Positions 17,682 to 27,818 of a stretch of 64,000 nt of DNA are shown here, one piece after another. Location: NCBI RefSeq assembly GCF_900178525.1, contig NZ_FXDJ01000009.1, positions 1,200,263 to 1,264,262 of the forward strand, in the 5' to 3' direction. The position numbers were made by a program, and so were the translations under genes. A model generated the notes under the pieces. The model saw nothing but the letters and a program-made list of their open reading frames with translations. It was not told where the DNA came from and did not search any database. This DNA is from Massilibacteroides vaginae (GTDB taxonomy: Bacteria > Bacteroidota > Bacteroidia > Bacteroidales > Tannerellaceae). How positions within the stretch are numbered: the stretch's first letter is position 1; each line of letters starts with the position of its first letter.

Positions 17682-20600
17682 TCACGCATTCACTTGTTCT
17701 AATTTGTTTAACTCCATATACCAGATATAACCGCTCACTTGTTTATAGCCTATTTGTCGGATCAAATCCATATAGTCTTTCACTTGTTTGTGGTATTTAG
17801 TTTCTTCTTTTCCTCCGAATTTGTAATCTACAATCACCACTTCTCCGTTTTGAAACATAACCCGATCCGGTCGTTTGGAATAGCCTTTGGCAAAGAGGAT
17901 GTCTGTTTCGTTTAAAACTTGAAATGATCCGTCATACCACGCGCTGACTTTCGGCTCTGTAAGGTAATTGAAAAGTCGCTCATTCAGGTCTGTCGCTTCT
18001 TCTTGTGTGATCACTCCGGATAAAAGTGCGTTTTCCACTGCCGAGGGGATATCATCGGTTGTATAGATCAGACTAAGCATGTCGTGCATCACAGCTCCCA
18101 GCTTTCTTTGTTTGTCGTCAAAGAATAAATTCTTACCTCTCAAACGTAGATGTAAACGTTCCTGAGAGGAAACAGAATGAAACTTGCTCGCCGGCAATTC
18201 TATGATATTAGCAGGAGTTTCCTTTTGTGGCGTTTTATACCAGTTGCCCAACTCAAATCGGTTTTCTTCGGGCAGGAAAACGTCAGGCAAGCTCAACGTC
18301 GAACTTACTTCGTTAACCGGCTCGGTGTATAATCCCATCCACAATAATTCAGCGATGCCGGTGGCACGGGTTAATCCGGCTCCGGATTTATCTATTTTCT
18401 TAGGACGTGGGGCAAAGACGATCAGTTCTTCTTTTGCGCGCGTAAAAGCCACATAAAGCGTATTCAGATTGTCGATGAAAGCGTGTAATTTCTCTTTGAA
18501 ATAATCTTTGGCAAAATACGTATTCGCCAATATTTGTCCGTAGCGTACAGGCACTAAGTGCAGATGATCAAAAGGAGCACTTTCAGGACGGCACCAGAGA
18601 ATTACGGATTTGGAGGGCTTATGATCAATCTCCCAGTCTCCGAAAGGTATGATCACCGCCTTAAAGCCGAGTCCTTTTGATTTATGAATAGTCATAATCC
18701 GGATCGCATCCTGATCATTCGGTGTCGTGATTGTTTTTTTATGGCCTGCTTCGTCCCACCATTTCAGGAAACGTCCCGTATCCGCGTTTTCTTTTTGCGA
18801 AAACTCCAACACCATATCCAAGAATGCCTGGATAAAGACCTGCTCATTTTCGGGAAACTTATCGACGAATAACCGATATATACCTTCGGTCATTTCATAA
18901 AGCGAGAGTCTTGACAGTTGTTGTAATGCCTGATTGGTCTCATCGGAAAAGGAAGAAACCGTTTCGTCAAAGCTGCCGAGTAATGCCACATAAGAGAATA
19001 ATGCCATTTGTCGATTGGTTCGGTCTTCCTGATTCTTCAGATGTTTCAGTATCGCTATAATAAAGCGTACAGCGGGCGAACTGCCTACAAACAACGCATC
19101 GTCTGAAATGATATCGTATTTGTACTTTGTGCCGGTGTATGCTTCTTTCTGATTCAGCAAAAGGTCTGCTACAGAAGCTCCTTCCAGATTGGTGCGTACT
19201 AAAATGGCTATGTCTTTCAATTGGTAGCCGCTATCCTGTAATCGCTCGATTGTTTCAGGTAGTTTTTGTAGGGCATCTTCTTTCCAGTTGGTATCGGCAT
19301 CTTGCGGGAGGAAAGAGATCTGTACATGTCCGGTTTGTTTGGCAAGCGCATCAGGAGTTAGCTGAGTACTGTCTTCGTATGCCTTGTTAATGCGTGAAGT
19401 AAACGCCGCCTGTTCCGGTTCGGAGATCGATGAAGATCGCAACTGTTCATTGTATTGATTTTGCAGCAGGGTAGGGGTTGCCGAAAAGAAAGCATTGTTG
19501 AAATCAACAATATGCCGGCAGCTTCTCCAATTATCTTTGAGTGTTTCTTCCTGCAACTGCGCGGAAGAAAAATCCTGCTGCACCTGGCTATCTAAAAGTG
19601 TCCAGTCGGAATTTCGAAAACGATAGATGCTCTGCTTTACATCACCAACTATCAGGTTGTTGTAAGCTTGTGCCAGACTTTCTTTTAACAACGGACGGAA
19701 ATTATCCCACTGCATTTTGCTGGTGTCCTGAAATTCATCTATCATGTAGTGATCTATCCGTGTTCCCGTCTTTTCGTAGATAAAGGGTGTATCACTACCG
19801 GCAATGATCTTATTCAATAATTCGGTAGTATCCGCGATTAAAAGGATGTTTTTCTCTTCTCTATACTTGGCGATCTGACCGGATATATCCGTTAAGATTC
19901 CTAATGTATAATAATAACGAATAATCTCTTTTGCGGTATGGTATGCAGTAAGATTGGCGAAGCGTGCTATTATGGCTTTGATACATTCGTTCAGACCGTT
20001 ATCCATTACACAAGCAATGATCTGTTGTGTGGCAACAGAAGTAGTTTTTGTATAACAACCTTCCGTATTATCCGCGAAACTATTGAAGGTGGCCGTAGGT
20101 TCTTTCATTTCTCCATTCGCCAGTTTTTGGAGAATAAGCATAGACGAACGGCTTCCTCCTTTGAAGTCAGTAGGCTGTAATCCATACTGGTCGATCAGTG
20201 AAAGGCCCTTTTCTCCTAATGCCTTTACTTCGGCTTCAACGGAACGAACAATTTTTATCAGCTCCTCTTTATATTTTTCCAGCGCTTGTTTATCTTCCAG
20301 ATCCTTCGCGACATCAGCACTGAGTGCCTTGTAGTTTTCTTTAAATATCTCCTTCCCTAAAGCCCGGATATCTTTGCGCAGATCCCACTCGCCACCATTT
20401 TCTATTTTATCTTCCGCAAAACGGAGCAGCCAGTTAAGCAACTCTTTATTGTCCGGTTTTTCTAAATCGGCTAAAAGATTGTCTACCGCTTCTGTTAATA
20501 CAAGGGTTTGATCCATCTCGATGCCGTACCCACCCTGTAATCCTATCTCACGGGTGAAAGCGCGCATGGTTTGTTGAAAAAATCGGTCTATCGTACTGAT

Positions 20601-20903
20601 GTTGAAAGCCGCATAATCATGCAGAATTCGTATAAGAATACGTTTGGCTTGCTTTCGAACCTCTTTTTCAGAAAGCTGATGAGTGGTGCTTAGTTGATCT
20701 ACAAAAGAGGAATTTTGTCCGGATGCCAGCAAATAAAGTTCTTCGACGATCCGGCTTTTCATTTCGTCTGTGGCTTTGTTTGTAAAGGTCACCGCAAGAA
20801 TACGACGATAAGCGATGGGATGAGTAAAAAGCAACTTCAGATACTCACCGGTAAGTTTATGAGTTTTTCCGGCACCGGCAGATGCCCTGTAAACAGTTAG
20901 CAT
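17682..20903 (-). CDS. UvrD/Rep-type helicase with C-terminal nuclease domain (AddA/RecB-like)
   Basis: A superfamily 1 DNA helicase-nuclease of 1073 residues, probably acting in double-strand-break repair. Walker A is at residues 8-14 (SAGAGKT), Walker B is DEFQDTS, and helicase motif VI appears as NTLYVAFTRAKEEL. The C-terminal PD-(D/E)XK nuclease core is present (RVMFQNGEVVIVDYKFGG). This matches AddA or RecB-like proteins of Bacteroidetes. Its usual partner, an AddB-like nuclease, is not adjacent. It lies 6 bp downstream of the SUI1 gene and 89 bp upstream of psd. Confidence 0.9.
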   Translation of the reverse strand: MLTVYRASAGAGKTHKLTGEYLKLLFTHPIAYRRILAVTFTNKATDEMKSRIVEELYLLASGQNSSFVDQLSTTHQLSEKEVRKQAKRILIRILHDYAAFNISTIDRFFQQTMRAFTREIGLQGGYGIEMDQTLVLTEAVDNLLADLEKPDNKELLNWLLRFAEDKIENGGEWDLRKDIRALGKEIFKENYKALSADVAKDLEDKQALEKYKEELIKIVRSVEAEVKALGEKGLSLIDQYGLQPTDFKGGSRSSMLILQKLANGEMKEPTATFNSFADNTEGCYTKTTSVATQQIIACVMDNGLNECIKAIIARFANLTAYHTAKEIIRYYYTLGILTDISGQIAKYREEKNILLIADTTELLNKIIAGSDTPFIYEKTGTRIDHYMIDEFQDTSKMQWDNFRPLLKESLAQAYNNLIVGDVKQSIYRFRNSDWTLLDSQVQQDFSSAQLQEETLKDNWRSCRHIVDFNNAFFSATPTLLQNQYNEQLRSSSISEPEQAAFTSRINKAYEDSTQLTPDALAKQTGHVQISFLPQDADTNWKEDALQKLPETIERLQDSGYQLKDIAILVRTNLEGASVADLLLNQKEAYTGTKYKYDIISDDALFVGSSPAVRFIIAILKHLKNQEDRTNRQMALFSYVALLGSFDETVSSFSDETNQALQQLSRLSLYEMTEGIYRLFVDKFPENEQVFIQAFLDMVLEFSQKENADTGRFLKWWDEAGHKKTITTPNDQDAIRIMTIHKSKGLGFKAVIIPFGDWEIDHKPSKSVILWCRPESAPFDHLHLVPVRYGQILANTYFAKDYFKEKLHAFIDNLNTLYVAFTRAKEELIVFAPRPKKIDKSGAGLTRATGIAELLWMGLYTEPVNEVSSTLSLPDVFLPEENRFELGNWYKTPQKETPANIIELPASKFHSVSSQERLHLRLRGKNLFFDDKQRKLGAVMHDMLSLIYTTDDIPSAVENALLSGVITQEEATDLNERLFNYLTEPKVSAWYDGSFQVLNETDILFAKGYSKRPDRVMFQNGEVVIVDYKFGGKEETKYHKQVKDYMDLIRQIGYKQVSGYIWYMELNKLEQVNA

Positions 20904-20909
20904 AAAGCA

Positions 20910-21254
20910 TTAAATTATTCGGCTCTTAATATACCCTTCTTTTTGCAGAATATCGAGTACTTTTTTACGTAAATCACCCTGTACAATGATTTCGCCATCT
21001 TTAGCCGAGCCACCTACGCCACATTTCACCTTCAGAAGTTTGCCTAAAGTGGTAAGATCAGCTGATGTTCCGGTGAATCCGGTAATGAGTGTAACCACCT
21101 TTCCACCGCGATTTCGCTTGTCTAACGAAACCCGCAGAAGTTGTTTATCCTTGGGAAGTGTATCGGCTTCTTCCTCTTCTCCCGTATTGTATTGGAATTC
21201 CGGATTAGTTGAGTACATAACTCCAAGCCTACTTTTCCAGTCGTTCTCTTTCAT
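20910..21254 (-). CDS. SUI1/YciH family translation factor-like protein
   Basis: A small cytoplasmic protein of 114 residues. The C-terminal SUI1 domain is clear from VSLDKRNRGGKVVTLITGF and the segment GVGGSAKDGEIIVQGD, the eIF1-type fold that contacts the ribosome. A short acidic N-terminal stretch (TGEEEEADTLP) precedes it. Bacterial YciH proteins are thought to influence start-site selection, but the role is poorly established. It lies between ispF and the helicase in one leftward unit. Confidence 0.88.
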   Translation of the reverse strand: MKENDWKSRLGVMYSTNPEFQYNTGEEEEADTLPKDKQLLRVSLDKRNRGGKVVTLITGFTGTSADLTTLGKLLKVKCGVGGSAKDGEIIVQGDLRKKVLDILQKEGYIKSRII

Positions 21255-21268
21255 CTTTAAATTCTGTT

Positions 21269-21748
21269 TTATGCTTTACTGATCAAAACGGTAACATAGG
21301 CTGTCATTCCTTCTTCACGTCCGGTGAAACCGAGTTTTTCCGTTGTACTTGCCTTGATTGAGATGTCTTCTTCACTCACATTCATCACTTCGGCCAAGCA
21401 TTGCTTCATAGCAGGAACATGCGGATTTAATTTAGGGCGTTCAGCGGCTATTGTGGCGTCTAAGTTTCCGAACTCATAGCCTGCCTTGCGAATTAGCGCC
21501 ATGGTATCTTTGAGCAATATCTTGCTGTCGATGTCTTTGTATTCTCCGGCTGTATCGGGAAAATGATAGCCGATATCCCGCAGATTGGCAGCTCCCAACA
21601 GCGCATCGCAAATGGCATGAATCAATACGTCCGCGTCACTGTGTCCTAATAAACCGGTTGTATGAGGTATCTTAATTCCTCCCAACCACAAATCACGTCC
21701 TTCTGTCAACGCATGTACGTCAAAACCGAATCCAACTCGAATCTTCAT
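21269..21748 (-). CDS. ispF: 2-C-methyl-D-erythritol 2,4-cyclodiphosphate synthase
   Basis: Enzyme of the MEP isoprenoid pathway, 159 residues, forming the cyclic diphosphate from CDP-ME 2-phosphate as a trimer. The zinc ligands are in GFDVHAL (Asp and His) and in the conserved helix GHSDADVLIHAICDALLGAA. The C-terminal KASTTEKLGFTGREEG motif is the family signature. It is encoded 10 bp downstream of porV. The linkage with secretion genes looks positional rather than functional. Confidence 0.97.
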   Translation of the reverse strand: MKIRVGFGFDVHALTEGRDLWLGGIKIPHTTGLLGHSDADVLIHAICDALLGAANLRDIGYHFPDTAGEYKDIDSKILLKDTMALIRKAGYEFGNLDATIAAERPKLNPHVPAMKQCLAEVMNVSEEDISIKASTTEKLGFTGREEGMTAYVTVLISKA

Positions 21749-21758
21749 CTTACGGAAT

Positions 21759-22961
21759 TTACTTAATTAATCCTTTCAGGCCGTCCATATCAAATGATAA
21801 GGAGAAGCGTAAGGTCTGATCTAACGGGTTGCTCTGTACCGTACTGATAAGGTAAGCCGCGTCAATCTGGAATACGCTCATGCGAAATCCCGTACCGATG
21901 GAAAAGTATTGACGATTTCCTTTATTCGGGTTCTCGTAATAATACCCTCCACGCACAAAGAATTGTTCATTATAGCTGTATTCTGCTCCGATGGAAACGT
22001 TTATTTCTTTTAACTCCTCACTGAAACCTCCGGGAGCGTCACTAAATGAACGGAACATTCCTTTTATTCCGGACATCGTGTTGTAATCCTCTTTTAGTTT
22101 CTCATACGCATCAATTTCTTCCTGTGTGCTACCTGCGTTTTTGGGTAAAGTAGGTACCAGGTATTTACTCAAATCAAGGTAGAAACCAATCCGGTTGTAA
22201 TCATCCAGTGGGTATAACAATCCGGTTCCAAGTCGTAGCGTTGTTGGGATAAACTGGTTTGTAGTACCTCCGTCATACGATATTTTGGTACCGATGTTTG
22301 ATACATTGAAACCAAAGCTCCATAAAGCTTCCGCACTACCAACCATTACGTATTTTTCAAGATAACCGGCAACGTCTGCCGCATAAGCATTTCCTGCCTC
22401 TTGTTCTTCAGAGTCCTGCGTTCCCATATCAGAGCGAATATAACGCAACGCAACCGCCATGGAAAAATAGTCGGACAACTTACGACTATAACTCACGTCA
22501 AAAGCCATTTCATAAGGATTTATATATCCTATGTTTTCTCCTATTCCCTGCTGACTCATAGGTACTTCCCCTAAGGTGAAATAACGCAGCGAAGCTCCTA
22601 TGGCTTGCATATCGCTATCTCCTATCTTGAAATAACCACTAAGATTAGCCAATGCCACATCATTTACCAATTTTCTTAACCAGGGAGTATATGATAGGGC
22701 TACACCGGCTTTGCTTGTCATAAACGCGTATTTTGCCGGATTCCAATATTGTGAATTCTCATCGGGTAGTGTAGAAACACCATTGTCACCCATTGAACCA
22801 CCACGTGCGTCCGGAGCAATGGAAAGTGAAGGCACAGCCGTATTGATCGGAGCAAAATCTTTTTGCTTATCAACGCCTTGTGCATTAATTTGCATTGTCA
22901 TCGGAAGTGCTAACAAGAGCAAGGTGATGAACAACAGGATTAACTTATTACTTCTAATCAT
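21759..22961 (-). CDS. porV: Type IX secretion system outer membrane protein PorV
   Basis: An outer membrane beta-barrel of 400 residues with a signal peptide ending in NAQG. In the type IX system PorV binds cargo C-terminal domains after translocation and hands them to the PorU sortase. The diagnostic N-terminal stretch SIAPDARGGSMGDNGVST followed by SQYWNPAKYAF is present, and the protein ends in strands typical of a FadL-like barrel. It lies 52 bp downstream of porU, the order known from Porphyromonas gingivalis. Confidence 0.94.
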   Translation of the reverse strand: MIRSNKLILLFITLLLLALPMTMQINAQGVDKQKDFAPINTAVPSLSIAPDARGGSMGDNGVSTLPDENSQYWNPAKYAFMTSKAGVALSYTPWLRKLVNDVALANLSGYFKIGDSDMQAIGASLRYFTLGEVPMSQQGIGENIGYINPYEMAFDVSYSRKLSDYFSMAVALRYIRSDMGTQDSEEQEAGNAYAADVAGYLEKYVMVGSAEALWSFGFNVSNIGTKISYDGGTTNQFIPTTLRLGTGLLYPLDDYNRIGFYLDLSKYLVPTLPKNAGSTQEEIDAYEKLKEDYNTMSGIKGMFRSFSDAPGGFSEELKEINVSIGAEYSYNEQFFVRGGYYYENPNKGNRQYFSIGTGFRMSVFQIDAAYLISTVQSNPLDQTLRFSLSFDMDGLKGLIK

Positions 22962-23013
22962 ATTCTTTTTTATAATCGTATATACTAACTAATTAAACTC
23001 TTTTTCCTTCGCC

Positions 23014-26000
23014 TTATTGTGCCAAAATAATTAATTTCTTCGCGTCGGTAGCTTCTTTAGAATTTTTTGTGCTGATTGCCGCGCGGTAGATGTATATTCC
23101 GGGACGTAAACGGCTTCCGTTTCCATTTTGCAGATTCCACTCTACGGTCAGCGGAGTGCCATATCCCGATACCCCTTGTTCTTCTCCTCTCCAATGTAAA
23201 CGTCCCATCATGTCGTACACCATAATATTCACTTTTACACTTGATTCCGGTCGGTTATGGTAAAGGTAGAATGTTACTGTTTCCCGTGCAGGTGATGGCG
23301 ACGCTACCAGATCGTACAATTTTGGTTTCAATCCTTCTGCCACTTCAAAAGTGAACGTAGTATCTGTAGCGTTGTTCAGCACATCCCATACTTTTAATTC
23401 CGCTGTGTGAATTCCGGCAGCGAGTTCCGGTATTGGGAAATGCAACATACCTTCTCCGTCTGAATCCGAAATGGTCTTATAATAGGTGTTCAGGTTATAC
23501 GTCCGGGCCGATTGACCGTCGATAACGAGGGTTATATCGTGACCGATACTGCTTCCTGTAATGTTCACCCCTGTTTCGTCCCAGATTTTAACAGCCAGCA
23601 AAGGCGTTGAATTAACTTGTGCACCGTCAACAAAGGTGGAATCGTTCAGGTAAAGCGAACGTATTTCGGGGCCCTCCTTATCCTCGATGTCTCCGTTTGT
23701 ACCCCATACGTTATAGTTCAGGAATGATCCTTTAGCTTCCTTGCCTGTAGTAGGATTAAAAGCATAGAGACTCATTTTCCCGGCCAAACCGGTGTATGAA
23801 ATATCGATGGGTACGGTAAAAGTAAATTCGAATTCACCGTTAGTTACGGTTTCATTACCTACAAAAATCTTATTCGGATAGTCAGTAAAATCTAATGTTG
23901 AACCTGTTTTGTTATTATCTAACGTTGTAATACTAACCTGACTATCGAAGACGGTCGGACTTATCTCTCCATTAAACTCGGTGTCCACCCGGCCATTATT
24001 ATTAACTATATTGCCCTTTATGGTTACTTTTTGCAATGCACTGAATGTAACAGGCTCATCAGATACCGCTTTGCCGTTTATCTCGGTTATCCGAATACCT
24101 CCTGTCGGATAATTCAAGCGTAAAGCCGGGTCGCCGATTAATCCGAAATTCAGTTTTTGATCCATCCCGTTTAATCTCCGATCTCTTTTTGTTTGCATTA
24201 TCGCCTTTCCCAACGTGGGGTAAACCCCATCGGTTTGTGTAAATAGATATTCAAGCAGGACCTTATTCATGGTGAAGTTCTTTTCGGAATAGGCTACACG
24301 CATTGTCGTAAAAAGAGCGATACCTCCGCTTTTTGCATTTAGAAACACATCTTCGCCGGCTGAGGTAAGCAAATCGTCGAAAGGCGTAAAATCACACGTA
24401 GCCGTAATCCATAGCGGAAGATTGGTGTAGGAGAATTGATTGATGTCCGCTTGGATAAGCACTTTCTCGTCACTCCAGGCGTCGTTACTTCCGTGTCCGG
24501 TATAATTTACGAGAAGGGTTCCTTCTTTTAGCTGTTGCATTAATCCGGAGCGGATTGTAGGATAAGTGGCGAATCCACCGTTTGAGTTGTCTTTTTTATG
24601 CGCGTCGAAGAATAGCTTTTTGGCCATGATCTCCGGATTGCCTAACGTAATCATGTCTGCTAATTTGTTTGCCTGTGACATGTGGTCTATGGTAAAAGAA
24701 TCACTTGCACTTCCGTCATCAGCAACAAAAGTGACCGTGTTTTTCCAGGAACCAAAGTTCTTATTCTCCATATAGGCAATAACTTTGTCTACTGCGTTTT
24801 TGGCTTGTGCCTGAGTCCTGACCGGAAATCTGCCGATGCCAATTCCTATGCTTGAACGGACGATATTTGCTCCTTCGTTATCTTCTAATAAACCGAAATA
24901 ATCATCGCTTACGTATGTTCCCGAATCCCAACTGGCGAAAAGAGAATTTTGCGATTGGAATGTGAGTAGAAAATTACTCATATCGATAGATTTCCATACC
25001 GTAGTAAGCTGACGGTTATCGTATGCTCCATCACCAAAAAGCAATAAATATTTTGGTGCGTCAGTATCGGCTGTAGACCGGTCGTAAAACATTTTCATAA
25101 ACCGGCGATAAGCAGTAGCATCGGGTGTTCCGCCGGAAAACTCATTGTATATACTTTGAGGATCAACAACATGTACTGTCAGTCCGTCTCGCTCTCGATG
25201 TGCGTCTGCCAGACGATTTGCCTGAACGCTAAAACCTTTAGGTGCAATAATGATCATATCCGCCTGAGGAAGGTTATGCAGATTTTGCGTTCCTACCTCA
25301 CCGACAAATTCCGGAGTGGGAATGGTGCCGTTCGGGCGTACTAAAGCATATTCTCTGAGACCGGATGCTTTTCTGATAAAGGAAAGTTCAGATCCGTTAA
25401 GTGTCGTCTCTATTCGTGCCGGATTTTCGCCGTCTGTTACATCAAAAACCAAAAGATCTGCCGACCCGTTTTGAATCACATAACGCGTGTTTGTTTCTTC
25501 TGTGTTTAATTTTCTGAAGAAAGTAACTGCTCCATAAGGACGAAGTTCCCGTTTCACTTGAATACGAATGTAGTCCAAGTGAACATTCTCGTGTGAGCTG
25601 CTTCCTTCGTATTTTACGTTTACTTTTAGCGTTTCGCTTTTAGCTCCGTCCCACGTCAGGTTTTGTGTGTTTTTAGCTTCTTTCGCATAGGTGTAACTGT
25701 CACTTCCGCCGGTAGCAGGGATCGATGTTTTTGTGATTAATTCGTTGTTGATGAGAAGAGAAACAGAAGCTGATCCACTATTGACTCTTGAAACAAAACG
25801 GAAGCTTACTTTTCCCGGATCATTGGTAATTCCCGGCGCGCTGAATGTAAAATCCTGGGAGGTCTTGGTCTGGAAAGACTCTCCAAACAAGTCTCGTCCT
25901 GATTTCGCAAACGAAGTGGCTTCTGTTTCATGCAATAAGAAATCGTCAAAAGTGGTGACACGCATTGCGCCCGATTCGGTAAGGCCGGCAATAGATTTCA

Positions 26001-26439
26001 TGCGCGAAGGTTCATTCGTTTCTCGCAGGAAATAGTAGCCCGAGCTTGAGTAAGGATTCTGCTCATGCGTAAAAGAACGATAATCCCACCGAATGGTGCC
26101 TTTTGCATAAAAGAGGATAAAGTCGCCATCGCCCTTCCATGTTGCCACTTCGGGCAGGTCATCTATATAGTCATTCTTTGAGAAATCTTCACTAAGCATA
26201 TTACCGCCATAACCGAACACACCGACTTTTGAAATATCGGAAAATCCCATTTTTTTCAGGTCGGCAGCAGTCAGCTTGTAGACTCCGGTCTCGTTTACTT
26301 TAATTTTCACCCAGCGGCCCTCTGATAAAACAGAATTTTCCGCATAGCGATCCCCGTTCCCCCAAAGAGAAAAGGGATAAACCAAGTATATAAAAAACAA
26401 TAAATAGACAATTCTCAACATAAACAGAACTATTATCAA
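23014..26439 (-). CDS. porU: Type IX secretion system sortase PorU
   Basis: A surface cysteine protease of 1141 residues that removes cargo C-terminal domains and attaches cargo to anionic lipopolysaccharide. The gingipain-like C25 peptidase domain lies near residues 400-770, with the catalytic His649 in TGHGSND and Cys682 in TATCDF. The C-terminal region ends in a T9SS-type sorting fold (RLRPGIYIYRA, KKLIILAQ). An N-terminal hydrophobic signal is present; the start may be the ATG at 26439 or the in-frame one 18 bp later. It pairs with porV directly downstream. Confidence 0.94.
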   Translation of the reverse strand: MIIVLFMLRIVYLLFFIYLVYPFSLWGNGDRYAENSVLSEGRWVKIKVNETGVYKLTAADLKKMGFSDISKVGVFGYGGNMLSEDFSKNDYIDDLPEVATWKGDGDFILFYAKGTIRWDYRSFTHEQNPYSSSGYYFLRETNEPSRMKSIAGLTESGAMRVTTFDDFLLHETEATSFAKSGRDLFGESFQTKTSQDFTFSAPGITNDPGKVSFRFVSRVNSGSASVSLLINNELITKTSIPATGGSDSYTYAKEAKNTQNLTWDGAKSETLKVNVKYEGSSSHENVHLDYIRIQVKRELRPYGAVTFFRKLNTEETNTRYVIQNGSADLLVFDVTDGENPARIETTLNGSELSFIRKASGLREYALVRPNGTIPTPEFVGEVGTQNLHNLPQADMIIIAPKGFSVQANRLADAHRERDGLTVHVVDPQSIYNEFSGGTPDATAYRRFMKMFYDRSTADTDAPKYLLLFGDGAYDNRQLTTVWKSIDMSNFLLTFQSQNSLFASWDSGTYVSDDYFGLLEDNEGANIVRSSIGIGIGRFPVRTQAQAKNAVDKVIAYMENKNFGSWKNTVTFVADDGSASDSFTIDHMSQANKLADMITLGNPEIMAKKLFFDAHKKDNSNGGFATYPTIRSGLMQQLKEGTLLVNYTGHGSNDAWSDEKVLIQADINQFSYTNLPLWITATCDFTPFDDLLTSAGEDVFLNAKSGGIALFTTMRVAYSEKNFTMNKVLLEYLFTQTDGVYPTLGKAIMQTKRDRRLNGMDQKLNFGLIGDPALRLNYPTGGIRITEINGKAVSDEPVTFSALQKVTIKGNIVNNNGRVDTEFNGEISPTVFDSQVSITTLDNNKTGSTLDFTDYPNKIFVGNETVTNGEFEFTFTVPIDISYTGLAGKMSLYAFNPTTGKEAKGSFLNYNVWGTNGDIEDKEGPEIRSLYLNDSTFVDGAQVNSTPLLAVKIWDETGVNITGSSIGHDITLVIDGQSARTYNLNTYYKTISDSDGEGMLHFPIPELAAGIHTAELKVWDVLNNATDTTFTFEVAEGLKPKLYDLVASPSPARETVTFYLYHNRPESSVKVNIMVYDMMGRLHWRGEEQGVSGYGTPLTVEWNLQNGNGSRLRPGIYIYRAAISTKNSKEATDAKKLIILAQ

Positions 26440-26546
26440 CTTATTTCAGATAGATAATCATGTAAGTATTAACGAGAAGCAAAGTACTTTATTGTTTGCC
26501 GACCAACATCCGCATAAAGACCTGAATCAATCATCTCAGCCAATTA

Positions 26547-27161
26547 TTATCGTACGTGAAAATCCAACAGTTTGCGATCACCGATATATCCCTGCAAATG
26601 ATCGTTGATATGAACTTCTCCTACTCCAACCGGTGTGCCGGTAAATATCAGGTCTCCTATTTTGAGCGTAAAAAAACGACTGACGTAGGCAACGATCTTA
26701 TCTACCGAAAACAACATATCGGCCGTATTCCCCTCCTGTACCTTTGTTCCGTTAATCTCCAGATGAAAAGGTATTGCACCTATTTTGCCGGCTTCTTCCA
26801 GCGGAATAAAAGTACCCACTGCCGCGGAATTATCAAACGCTTTACTGATCTCCCAGGGTAATCCTTGCGTGCGTAACCTTGTTTGCAAGTCGCGCGCCGT
26901 AAAATCAATCCCCACCGTAACCTCGTTGTAATAACGATGAGCAAAACGTTCGGCAATGTTCTTCCCTAATCTGTCTATCCTGATAACCACCTCCGTTTCA
27001 TAATGGATCTCAGACGAAAAGTCAGGGATGAAAAACGGCTTTCCATCTTTCAATATCGACGAGTCCGACTTCATGAAAATAGTCGGCTCCGTTAATTCTA
27101 TCGAATGATTAAGCTCTCTTTTGTGAGCCTCATAATTCATTCCAACCGCAATAATCTTCAT
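26547..27161 (-). CDS. Fumarylacetoacetate hydrolase family protein
   Basis: A cytoplasmic enzyme of 204 residues of the FAH fold, which cleaves or decarboxylates acylpyruvate-type substrates using a divalent metal. The metal-site segments are present: the ETEVVIRIDRLGK strand, the VGIDFTARDLQ motif and the GDLIFTGTPVGVG loop. The short single-domain form resembles acylpyruvase and oxaloacetate tautomerase or decarboxylase proteins, so the exact reaction is open. It sits 6 bp downstream of rex, which suggests redox-linked control. Confidence 0.88.
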   Translation of the reverse strand: MKIIAVGMNYEAHKRELNHSIELTEPTIFMKSDSSILKDGKPFFIPDFSSEIHYETEVVIRIDRLGKNIAERFAHRYYNEVTVGIDFTARDLQTRLRTQGLPWEISKAFDNSAAVGTFIPLEEAGKIGAIPFHLEINGTKVQEGNTADMLFSVDKIVAYVSRFFTLKIGDLIFTGTPVGVGEVHINDHLQGYIGDRKLLDFHVR

Positions 27162-27167
27162 TTTGTT

Positions 27168-27818
27168 TTAATGTTCGATTGAGTTCAGCCGGTTAAACAT
27201 CACAGCCAGATGCGCATACATAGAAGTATTCTGCACAACAATACCCTCCGGCACCCTGATTCGGAAAGGAGTAAAATTCCATAAAGCCTTTATGCCACCT
27301 TCAATAATCTGTTCGGTCACCTCCTGTGCCTTCTCTACCGGTACGGTAATAACGCCGATAATCACCCCTAATTCCTTTTGTTTGTCAGGAAAATCACTGA
27401 TGTGATAAACAGGTATGCCATTAATTTTTTTTCCGGCCATTTCCTTGCGGATGTCGAACCCGGCCACAATTTCAAGTCCATATTGTTTCAACCCGGAATC
27501 CTGCAACAAAGAACCACCCAAACTACCTACCCCAAAAAGGAAAGCCTTATGCTGAGCCGTAAAACCCAAAAATTTCTCCAACACCTTAATCAGCGTATCA
27601 ATCTCATACCCCACCCGGGTTTTACCGGACACGTTAACAAAAGAAAGATCCTTAGCCACCTGACTGGCATCCACACTAATTTCCTTTGCGATTTGAGTTG
27701 AAGAAACAAACGCTTCCCCCTTACCCTTAAGCAATTTTACAAACGCAAGATACCAGGGGAGTCTCCTAAGCGTAGGCTCCGGTACTTTAATAACCTCTTT
27801 TGCAAAATTGTTAGCCAT
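27168..27818 (-). CDS. rex: Redox-sensing transcriptional repressor Rex
   Basis: An NADH/NAD+-responsive repressor of 216 residues. The N-terminal winged helix (about 10-80) contains the recognition region SVDASQVAKDLSFV. The Rossmann fold follows with the dinucleotide motif FGVGSLGGSLL near residue 95. Under low NADH Rex represses fermentation and respiration genes. It heads a two-gene unit with the FAH-family gene. The 5' region holds a tandem 44-bp repeat, but no sequence resembling the known Rex operator is evident there. Confidence 0.95.
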   Translation of the reverse strand: MANNFAKEVIKVPEPTLRRLPWYLAFVKLLKGKGEAFVSSTQIAKEISVDASQVAKDLSFVNVSGKTRVGYEIDTLIKVLEKFLGFTAQHKAFLFGVGSLGGSLLQDSGLKQYGLEIVAGFDIRKEMAGKKINGIPVYHISDFPDKQKELGVIIGVITVPVEKAQEVTEQIIEGGIKALWNFTPFRIRVPEGIVVQNTSMYAHLAVMFNRLNSIEH